From positions 3,800,001-3,864,000 of the forward strand of contig OX345643.1 in assembly GCA_947044365.1 (NCBI GenBank): a DNA stretch of 64,000 nucleotides. Reading direction: 5' to 3'. The position numbers and the translations under genes were made by a program. Below the pieces are notes generated by a model that was not told where the DNA came from, did no database searches, and saw nothing but the letters and a program-made list of their open reading frames with translations. Numbering within the stretch: position 1 is the stretch's first letter; each line of letters begins with the position of its first letter. Below, piece by piece: positions 1 through 12,200 of the stretch. Source of the DNA: Petrosia ficiformis (taxonomy: Eukaryota; Porifera; Demospongiae; Haplosclerida; Petrosiidae).

Positions 1-274
1 GCAGTATCAATAGATACTCATTATAAGTATTCCAACTGGTGATTTACTCGAATCAGCTGCAAGAAAGATGAAAAAAACAAAGAAAGATAGTTGTTGATCA
101 CAAATACCAGTAGTAGATGTTCCTGAGTAACTCAACTGTGAATCAACTAGAGAGATATTTGACAGTATCAAGAGCACACCTTCTTTGCCGGAAGTGTTAC
201 TTCACTACAAGGTTTAGCTCTGCAAATATAGTGGGCATGGCCACATCAAGGCATCGCTAAATGTCAGGCTTCAG
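1..274. other. Unassigned sequence
   Basis: AT-rich sequence beyond the candidate MEIOB stop. It may be 3' UTR or an alternative last exon (an acceptor-like tract lies near 60-70 on the minus strand). No other feature was recognised. Confidence 0.3.
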
Positions 275-3200
275 CTATTTTTGTGGGTGTTGTGTGCTCT
301 TTTCTTTCTTCACGGACTCCTGGCAATAATTACTTGATTTAATATACATGTACACCTTTGATTCTGTCTGTTAATAATTACAATACCTTTAAATTTAGTT
401 CATTTCCTGTTCATACTTAGATGTACATGTAACCGAAGTTACTGACTATCATATGTAATAATCACATGAAACTCTTAAAAGCAGTAGTTTCCACTACTAC
501 TCCACAAACATGTACAATAACTTACAGATGTGTGTAGAAGATCACTTGCTGCCCGGCCATTTAGTCTTACATACTCTATCATGTCAGTATGGTCGGACAA
601 GGAGATGGAAAGGTCAAAGGTCAATTCACTAGAAAAACCACCAGATGTAAGACTTGAACATGAATGATTACAACACATGACTGATTCTTGAGGTATCCGG
701 AATTTACACTGTGAACTAACACACAAATTGAGAGAAAAAGAAAGAGAATGAATATAATAAAAACATTTTCAATAAAAACGAAGAAAGATGTAGGGACGTC
801 AAAACCCAAAAAGCATGCGAACAAGGTTGGGAGGTTAACGTAGGACCTAAAATTAAACAAACCACTTCCATATAACCCTACATAGTACATACACCACTAT
901 AAAGCAAAATACAAAGAGCTATACTTATGTAGAGTTATATGGAAGTGGTTTGTTTAATTTTAGGTCCTACGTTAACCTCCCAACCTTGTTCGCATGCTTT
1001 TTGGGTTTTTACGTTCCTACATCTTTCTTCGTTTTTATTGAAAATGTTTTTATTATTCTTATAATAGTCAAAGTAGTGAATATCATGAAGCAGTCTCTCA
1101 TACAAAGTTATCAGATTTCTAAATGTAAATACTAACCAACGATAACTGACACATGATGAAGATGTTTGATCAATATCAATTGTGGTTAGATAAGCATATG
1201 TTATTCCCATACAACAAGATCCTGAAGTCTTTTTAGTAGAAATGTCTCCTGAAGACCATTTAAGTTGTTTCATTTGACATATAGTGTAGACATCAGTAAT
1301 TGATTGTACTGCAGTGAGTGAAAAATGCACATACATGTACATATGTATATACACGTACATGTAATGCATTTCTGATTATACATAACATGTATGGCTGGGA
1401 ATTGGCTGAAATCAATTATCACTAAATTCAAATCAATTGATGAAATCAGTGGAAGAAATTTGTTCAATTAAGTCTATTAATGCAGGAATCTCCTCCCATT
1501 TGATCATCAAAAAGGCTTCCTGTTACTTTCAATTGTACATTATTTGCTGTCACATGCTTGAAAAGTATGTCTTTTGGCATAATTGATTTACAATCAATAA
1601 TCAGAAGAGCTTACAATATCGATTGATTAATTGATTAATCATCCAGCCCTAATAACATGTAAACATTTCAACCCAGTTTATAACCTAAATCATTTTACTA
1701 ATCCAAATTTACTGGTTTAAACTGGTTGTATCAGTAGATAGGGCTCAAAATTAACTTTAGTTCCATGGACAACCCAATTTGGTTGTCAAGACAGCTTATT
1801 AATTATTTTATAAACATAAATTACATACATGTACATGTACATATAGTTTCTCAATATTCATATTGCAGATTTGCAGTAATTACCAGAATTTCAAAAGACT
1901 TTTCTCACTTTACTTGAAGCATTACAGAAAACTAAACTAGATGAATTGACAGTGCTACTACACATGGGAGATAAGTAGATGAATTGACTGTGCTACTACA
2001 CATGGCAGATAAGTAGATGAATAGACTGTGCTACTACACATGGCAGATAAGTAGATGAATAGACTGTGCTACTACACATGGCAGATAAGTAGATGAATAG
2101 ACTGTGCTACTACACATGGCAGATAAGTAGATGAATAGACTGTGCTACTACACATGGCAGATAAGTAGATGAATAGACTGTGCTACTACACATGGCAGAT
2201 AAGTAGATGAATAGACTGTGCTACTACACATGGGAGATAAGTAGATGAATTGACAGTGCTACTACACATGGCAGATAAGTAGATGAATAGACTGTGCTAC
2301 TACACATGGCAGATAAGTAGATGAATTGACAGTGCTACTACACATGGCAGATAAGTAGATGAATTGACAGTGCTACTACACATGGCAGATAAGTAGATGA
2401 ATAGACTGTGCTACTACACATGGCAGATAAGTAGATGAATAGACTGTGCTACTACACATGGCAGATAAGTAGATGAATAGACTGTGCTACTACACATGGC
2501 AGATAAGTAGATGAATAGACTGTGCTACTACACATGGCAGATAAGTAGATGAATAGACTGTGCTACTACACATGGCAGATAAGTAGATGAATAGACTGTG
2601 CTACTACACATGGCAGATAAGTAGATGAATTGACAGTGCTACTACACATGGCAGATAAGTAGATGAATTGACAGTGCTACTACACATGGCAGATAAGTAG
2701 ATGAATAGACTGTGCTACTACACATGGCAGATAAGTAGATGAATAGACTGTGCTACTACACATGGCAGATACATGTAAGTAGATGAATTGACTGTGCTAC
2801 TACACATGGCAGATAAGTAGATGAATAGACTGTGCTACTACACATGGCAGATAAGACACAATCATTGGTGGCCGAAGGTTGTGGTTGTCCTGAGGACAAT
2901 GGTTATATTATCTCAAAGAAAAAAGTGGTTGTCAGGACAATTGAACAAGTGCTAATTTCAAATCCTGGCCACCACATAATTATAAGAATGACCTCATACT
3001 TGTACAATTGTACACATACATGTACATGTACATATGAAATTCAATTGGGAGAACATTACTTTTGACAGATCACTAACTGCACACTAACTGCAAACTGCTA
3101 ATTAAAAATTGGTCTTTACATGTATACATGTACATGTATGATGTATATGATCATAATCTGTCATGTTGTTGCCACAATTTACCATTTTAAAACTAGCCTA

Positions 3201-6200
3201 ACCCTAGTCTCGTCCCCACTACTGTAGATAATCGTCTGGTGACTTTCTAGCAATTTCTTGGTTGTGCTGACTCAGCACACAGAGAATCCTGCACACCAAT
3301 CAAATTCAAGTATACTGTAATGTCATCAAATACCCGACAAATATCATATGATTAGGTGTGTGATGTGTGCATGAAGTCAAAGGAAATCTTGTTTTGGTAA
3401 AAGCAGTTTGTCGCTGATGGCTACCATCCTTTTTTATGTTGCAAAGCTAAGCTATGAAAGTAGATCTACACTACTAAGGCACAGGATGGATGTTTGGAAA
3501 GGTTTGTGCATGGGAAAATGTGTTTGTTAATTTACCAACTCGGAAAAGAGCCTGTGTTATACCAGTGTCTGGCAGCGAGTCTACCATTAATTGTTATTTG
3601 ACACCAAGTGACTGGCAGTGAGTATGAGAAAGAACCAGTCTCTGATATTTCTCCACTGGTATAAAATGATCACATATGCTGCGTTAAATAATCACATGAC
3701 ATGCTGAGTCAACACAACCAAGAAATTGCTAGAAAGTCACCAGACGCTTCCCCACAGTACTGGTACAGCTGGGGACGAGACTAACCTAACCCATGCAGTT
3801 CCAATATGTCTCTCCTCACACACTTATCATAAGACCACAATCCTAATTATAATACTACATTCTAAACTTCACAGCCTAAACAAAGGAACTTTTATTTTGA
3901 AATGTGGTCATATTGTAAATGGGGTTGAACATTTCATATGTACATTGTATATTATGTATCCAATATATAAGAAAGTGGAGTGAAATTACAAATCTGCAAC
4001 AATCAACACACACAAAAGACTGATTATGATTACACCTTCTGTATCACAATGTGTTTTCAATTTGTCTTGTTTACACAAGTGGTACTTCAAATATAATGTG
4101 ATCAAATACACACAACAAATAAAACACATTTACCACCACATTTTGAACCCCTGTAAATACAGTGTTCCTGTTACTACTAATTACACTGAATATACACTAC
4201 ATACATGTAAGACTAGAAATATAAAATCATGTTCTCTTACAGTCAGTTGATCCAGGTTTTTCCCATCCATCATCTTGGTTATCTAAATCGACACTTTGGG
4301 TATACTGATAGAGATGATGAGCCTCTGGACAGTCTAATAACATAATATGATAAATATTTGCATTACCATGTGGCTTCTGATAGTAAAGTGTACATCATGA
4401 ATACATTAGTGTTCTATTTATAATTAGTATGGTTTCATGCAGCACCTCATAGATTTCAAACCAAATTTACTTTAACATGCAACAAAATGTTAGCTACAAG
4501 ACTCAGAAGCCACCAGAAGCAACCTCAGAGGGTAAATTTATAAAAAATTCCCGGGGAAGCATACCCCCAAAGAGCAGTGTGTTTCAAATGATCAGTTGTC
4601 CCACCCACAATCTCAACAGATTAGGCATGTAAACAAAATAGTAAGGATCAAACAAACATCATGTAATTTAAGATTGAAGAAAGTTTGAATATTCATAGTA
4701 CCCAGTAGAGCTGAGCGATAGTACATTTTTCACTATCACGATAGTGTTAGACCCAATATTCATGATAGACGATAGTATTGTGATAGTATGTACTATTAAT
4801 AAATTTTTTTTTGAAATAAAGAGTAAATAAATAATGAGATATATAAACATTGTAATAAGTAATATAGGATCTGCTTGGTGGTGCTACTAGATTTTACAGA
4901 CACTCTGCTTGTTATACTTGGTTGTGCTATCTGTTCAGCTTCTTTAAATTCCTTACAATGGTGACTCTCCAAATGAAATCTCAGGTTAGTGGTATTGCCT
5001 GATATTTTAGTATCAGTTTGCACAATTGACAGTGCATTTCAGTCTTTTTCTTCTTGTCAGGCTCTATATATTTCCCATTCTTGCTAGGGAATACAAAAAT
5101 ATCCTACACAATGCTTTTTAAGCCTTCCAATCTCGTTTACTCTTCAGCCATAATTCTTTTCAACACATTACTAACTTACATGGTAATATTTTATGCGCAT
5201 GCGCGTAACCCACGTGTGTGGTCACGCGCATGCACACACACCACGTGGTTACTATCGATAGCAGAAAATCAATAATCGTGATCGCGATTGTAAATATACT
5301 ATCGCGATATATCGCATTATCGATACTATCGCTCAGCCCTAGTACCCAGCCAATGGTATACCTTCCAAGTACTGTAAAATATTTTGTTTTGGTACTACAT
5401 GTTGACTAGAGGATAAAATGATAAACATGCAGTCATGCACTATGATAGGATATCAATTCAGGTTTCATACAGGAGTGGGGATTAGGATAATCCCTCCCTT
5501 AAACGTTTAATAAAATTCTTTTATAAAACCATTTATCAAATATTTTTACTGTAAGCAAACTGTAACACTTCATATCGTTTTCATTGTTTTATAGAAAAAA
5601 ATCATTTTACCAGCTGAGATTAGGTAATCTGCTGATAGTATCTAAACTAGCTATTCTAGGTTTGGTGATAAGAGAACATCCAACCAGACATGATGGTTTC
5701 CTAGGTTCAGGTGTATGGGCTCTTCTCTATTAGCATTAATATTCATTGATATTAGTTTAGTTTAGAATATAGAAACTAACCTGGATTAGTAGTAACAATG
5801 GTCTTTGAAGTACAAGAGGCTGTCATGGTATTCCTGTACTGATCAAAACCAACTTTTACATCAACAGCAAAAATGACTAAGGGGAGAATATACTTGTAGT
5901 TTATACTTTATCAATACAAGGAGGGTAGGAGGGGACCTGGGAATACATACTCCTCTGACAAAATCATAAGAATTTTAATACTAATATAAAATGCTGCAGA
6001 TTTACAGAATTATATGTACAAATGTATATGCCGCACATGCATGCAACAGGGTCTGCAACATTAGCACAAGTTTATATGTGAAATTGTAAATAACTATTTC
6101 TCTTTTGTAATTAATTTGGTTTATTATTTATATAAAAAGCATAGTAATCATTTATATCATGGTAATGACTACATACAGTACATTGCATTACATTAAACTG

Positions 6201-9200
6201 TGGTGTAAGTTATCTGTTGGAGTTTGACAAGCTTTGTTAGGTTGCATACGTAAAAGTGCTGAAACAAACATTTTTTTCAGACTTAGCGAAGGTTACTTGA
6301 GTAACTCAATACCCAACAACCCAACAATGCATGTATTACCCAAAACTATAATAGAGCCATGTGGTATGTAATAGCTCTTATAAAATATGAGAATTTTAGT
6401 GTAGTAACTCACTATTTTCTTTAGGGGTCCATGACAGTGCTAAATCAATAAGTTCAGTGTCCCATCTGTTAATGAAAACAATAATAAATAATCATGTAGT
6501 CTTCTAGCACACAGATTGGTCACCACAAGCAAGGATTGATATAGAATTTTTCCTTGAGGGGGAAACTCTAACAACAATATAAAGCTATGGCTAAACCTTA
6601 AGGGGTAAACTTAGACATCAAATTAATTGTATCAAATTAATTGTATCAATGTGCTACTGCATATACTATTACTTTTGCCTGTATTATAATTAATGGAGGG
6701 GGGGAGAATTAGGGCTGGGACAATTAATCGATTAATTAATCAATTTTGAAAATTTTTCTGATTATCAACTACAAGTCTGTGATATTGATTATGTAATTTA
6801 TTCTAGAAGACATACTTTTCAAGCATGCAACAGCATATAATGTACAATATGGAAGTGACAAGGAACCTTTTTGATCATCAAATGGGCGGAGTTTCCTGCA
6901 TTAATTGACTTAATTGGCCTAATTACTTCTGCTGATTTTAATCGATAATTAATCGATTTGAAGTTAGTGATAATCGATTTTGGAATCTCAGCTGATTCCC
7001 AGCCCTAATATTAATATGAATCTCATGAGACACATGGAGAAGATCCACATATTTCATCCAAATTAATTTATACTACATGTATATGTAATGTATAAACCAC
7101 GATTAAAAATATATATTCCATCTGCTATAGAGGAGGTTTATGTAAACATACAATGTAACCTAAGGACCATAGGGCTGAGGGTGTATATCCACATAAACTT
7201 CTGAACACCAGCAGGTGGTATATCACCAACTAGACATGGTTTATATAATATATACTAAGATTTAATAAATGAAGTTTTGATGAGTTGTATATGTAAAATA
7301 TACATATAACAAGATCAAATGGTTGCCATGGTAGCATAGAATATGAATGTACAAATGTACTTACATCAGAAGGCTAAAACTATTACATCCATCATCCATT
7401 AGTTTGACTTCACATTTTTTTAATGGTTTGCCAGTTTTAGAAGTCATATCTTTGGGAGCACCAACCTGAGAATAACACAATGATGACATATAAATATTTT
7501 GGTGAATAATGCAAACTGAAAGGGAAAGAGGACGAGGAAATGTTTGTGGTGGTTAGTTGTAAGAATTTCATTTGTTGTTTTAATCCCATCTGATATAGTT
7601 CCTATCTTCTTTATTAGGAAAATGAAGTTAAGCTACTATGTGTACATGGAAAGGATCCATGTAAATATATCCTGTCTTTAATGGATGTTTTAGAAGTTGA
7701 AGAAACCATTCTTACTAGAGGAAAAACTTATTGAATGTTAATTAATGTGCTATATGTTTTGATCTATACAGTACGAAAAAAAACCAACACAATCCTGTGA
7801 ATTGCAGTCTGGATGAATGTCAGATCCAATCTAACCAACTGAGGATCCTGTTTGCATCCTAAAAAGCAAACAGGATGTATGTAAGATAGGATCCAAAATT
7901 CCTAATGACTCCTACAAGATATTTGAACCATTTGTAATAGGATCCTGACTAGGATTCAATTCAGGATCCATCCTACCGGCTGGGAAAGGCAGTTAACTAA
8001 CTAACTAAAAGTACCCAGTGTTGGCCAATTTTGATTTCAGTTAGTTATAGTAATTATTACAGTAGACCTGCAATTTAGTCATAGTATAATTAATTATGCC
8101 TTACTATAAGGGGTTTTAGCTATACTTAACTAAAACAACATTATATAATAGTTCAATCTGGTGTATTATCTCCCCAAGAACAGTTTGAAACACCCAAAGA
8201 TATATTTTGGTGCTAAATCAATCCTGGCTTGAAATGTCAGAGGATGGGGGGCTTTATATACAACAGACAATACATGTAAGTACATTACTAAATCCAACAT
8301 GCATTTTAGTACTTACTGAGCGTATGACTGCCAGGATGTTAACATGTGATCCATCAATGGTCATACCATTGCTTAGTATATCAGTCAGTGTGTAATAATC
8401 ATTTGATGATCTTAATGGTACATGTGCTAGTGATGAGAACTCACTATAGTCCATACCATTGTATATATTAAGAGAAGAATGAGACTCGCTTACTGCTAGC
8501 TGATAGGGACTGTTGGAAAGAAGAGTGGGTAAAAGAAATTTAAACAAGTACTGGTAATTTAGTGGATGAACTTATTGATTTACATGAATAGTCTTATTAT
8601 ACACAATAACATAATCAAAAAGAATGTTGTTAATTTGAATAGACCTCCTAATGGCTTTTCCTAGTAGTATCTCATGTAATCATTCATTACTGTAAATAGA
8701 AAATGTTCACTACTACAAACAGAAAACTATACCTAACGATACAAGATGAATAATTAATAGTGATGTTATATGAAGACCCCTATTGCCATGTCATAGTAAG
8801 TCATGCAGCCACACCCATCATATTAAATGTATTTATTAACCTTGGAGTCCATGGCCTCCATTTCTCTTCAGTCTCTCCTCCTGGTTTACTACTGATTTGA
8901 CAGTTGAACAACTCAACTAATAGAATGTACAACAAAACAAATATTAGCCAGTAACATATTACAAAAGAAACCCATAAACATTGTACTCAATAGTATATAA
9001 AAGTAGAGTGGATTTGTTACATGTTAGACCTACATGTATTTAAGTATGATCAGGAGAATGTTCCTTCATAGAGTGGTGTTCACCAAATTTTGGGAGAACA
9101 CTACTTATGAACAAGTTAATTCTGATGGTATAAGGATAAAGAAAGTGAAAAGCTGTCAGTCATTGTTGAGGATCAAACCCAGGACCATTATCTTTAGAGT

Positions 9201-12200
9201 ACTCTTATGAGAATCTGACCACTAACTACAAACATTCAAAAATCCTCTGTATTGCCGACTATGTGTTGCACAGGTGATACTGGATACTTCAGTCACATAC
9301 CCAGCAGCCACTACACGATTCAAATTATGTATCCACCAAATACATGTCAGTCAGAACTCAGAAGTACATGTATATGAAAACCCACACTAAGTGTGATTTT
9401 TACTGTTAACATTTTCAAGGGGCTCCAGTGAGTCCAGTCGGTCAGAGCACTGATGACTAAAGCTATTGGATCAGGATTTCATCCCTAGCTTTTCACTTTC
9501 CTCTTTGGCTTCACAATAACTTATTTATTTCCTCCTGAGGCAAAATTTTTTGAGAATTCAAAATCATAAGTTAGAAAAAAATCAAAAAAATGTAAATATA
9601 CATGTGCATGTTGAGATCCCTCCTGAGCCCTTCAAAAATATTTTTATGGCCGGTAAGGCCATCCCTATGAGCTTTCCCACGGATTCAAACGCTATATATA
9701 TTTATTTATTATATATATATTTATGTTTGTGGCCACTTATGCAATTATGCTCTGTATATAAAGTTAAGGAAGTTACGTCATTCAGGAGGGCTCAGTCAAT
9801 TAATGGGTGTGGCTACTGTGGCACGTAAAAGAATGCACACTCAAGCTCTACAGATTAGCAGAAAGAAAGCTGTGTAGCTTATGTAGAAACTTGAACTAAT
9901 AGCTACAATGTAGCTATTCTACCTGAAATATATTCCTAAAGTTCTGTAAGATAAACAGAATAGATAATCAAAATAATAACTATAATAGGCTGATATGTTT
10001 CAGGCATGATAAAGATAGCCATGATTACCGAATGCTGCACTTGCGCGAGTATGCATTGTATACATAGTTAAGAAAGTTGCATCATTCTCAGGGGCTCGGT
10101 CAAATAATGGGCATGGCACGTAATAGAACGCACACTCGAGCTCTACAGTTCAGGAAAGAAAGCTGCTTGTAGCTTACATAAAAACTGGAACTAATAGCTA
10201 GCTGAAATATATTCCTAAAGTTCTACAAGATCCTAAAGAGAGTAGATATCAAAATAATAACTGTAATATGCTGTTGTGTTTCATACTTGATAAAGTCACC
10301 TATGATTACTGAATGCTGGACACCATAAAGCAATCATAGGGATATTTTTTCTATAATATAATATCTTGTTCTCTATACATGTATATCTTGTTACATTTTG
10401 TGCAGCCAAATAAAATGTTAGAAAACAGCACTTCTGGTTTTAGTTAACTATAACTATAACTAATACCCCTTTTCATTTTGACTTTTAGTTAACTAAACTA
10501 TAACTAAATTACAAGTCTATTGCAATAACTATAACTAACATGGAAAAGGGCGGCACTTTTAGTTAGTTAACTAAAACTAAAACCCTTTTAGTAAGCCTAA
10601 AGTTATTTAACTATAACTCTAACTAAAAGTGGTCAGTATTGTCATACTAAAACAACACTAACCTAATTTGGTTAAGTATTTATGAAGTATTACACAAATG
10701 CAATTAATTACTTACCAACATCATTAATCTTAAATGAGTTGAAGAGTGAAGTTATAAACATCTCACTACCCCAAACATTAACATTGATATAATCACTGGA
10801 GGAGTCACGCAATGTGAAAGAGAACTTATGAAACATTGAACCTGGATCTGTAAGGTTGAAATATTCAATAAAAACATGTGAATTATGCTATTGTTGTACT
10901 TGATCAACTGAATGGGTACTTCAGCAAAGCTTTTTTTATTGCCCACAGGGCCATCCCTATGATTGCTATCCACAAGGTTTAACCTTTATATATATTCTGT
11001 TAGTGTCACATACACACACATGTGTAGTTAAGGAAGTTGTAGCATTCCGGGGCTTGGTTAATTAATGGTAGCAGTGCTATGCACTCAAGCTCTATAGACC
11101 AGCAAGAAAGCTGCTTGTAGCTATTCTATCCGAAATATATTTATAAAGTTCTATAGATCCTTTAAAAAGTAAGAAAAGTAGATAATCAACTATAATAGGC
11201 TGTTGTGTTTCAGGCATGACAAGTCACCCATGATTACTGAATGATGACACCACAAAGCGTAATTTAGGAATACTTTTTCTCTTTACATCTTGTTTCTAAA
11301 GTTATATCAATACTCTTGTATTTGGCAATTCTTAGCAGAGCTTGTTTTTTTTTCTAAATATGATAAATTTTATGCACCTTAAAGCAATGATAACAAGCTA
11401 GTCTGTATAACTTTGATAGGTTGACAGAACTACATGTTTCTTCAAAGTTTATAAGCATTTCAATTAGTACAGCAAACGAAATTGAATATCATGATACTGT
11501 GTACAAAAAACTGCAAGATAATAAATATTATTATAAACATTTTAGCCAAAGAGTATAACGGCTTCCTAAAATTTCAACAGTATAGCTAATGACTATAATG
11601 ATAGATAGACTATAATAGTACCAGAGATGTCTATATGCTTTGCTTCGAGCTTCCTAAACATTTACTATTATATCGTGATATTTTGACTACAATACACAAT
11701 ACTATTTTTAGTATAAATTTACAGTATATATGGAGAATAAAGCAAGGCAAGTTTTAGTGACTATGTTATTAGTGTTGTTTTAGTTAACTATAACTATAAC
11801 CAAAACCCTTTTTGATATGGCATTGTGACTTCAGTCTCAGTTACTATGTGTATACCCCTTGGGTCCGGCTTATAGCCCTCACTGCCCCTCAGTATATAAA
11901 TCACATTAACCTCAGTGTAACAAGCATTTCAGTTAGTTTAGATTCTACCAGATTATTATACTTACTTTTCTTATCTGGGAATGATTTTATTGACTGCTTA
12001 ACTACAACCAGACCAACAATAACCTACAGCGTGTGAATAATAAGGAAAATTGTAACTAGATGTTCTTAGAACACATATACCAACCCCATGCAATACTGAA
12101 CCCTTTGCACATATGCTGCTGCATGGGGTAATAATAAATTACATGATAACAATAGGACAGGACTGTTTGAATGATTAGTACAAATTAGTGATGGGCAAAG

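Noticed and set aside
935..1369. A separate 144-codon gene
   Set aside because: It is MEIOB exon 10 read through its splice sites into the inverted-repeat intron.
1938..2854. CRISPR-like array
   Set aside because: Units are contiguous 38-bp repeats without unique spacers, in a eukaryotic intron: a minisatellite.
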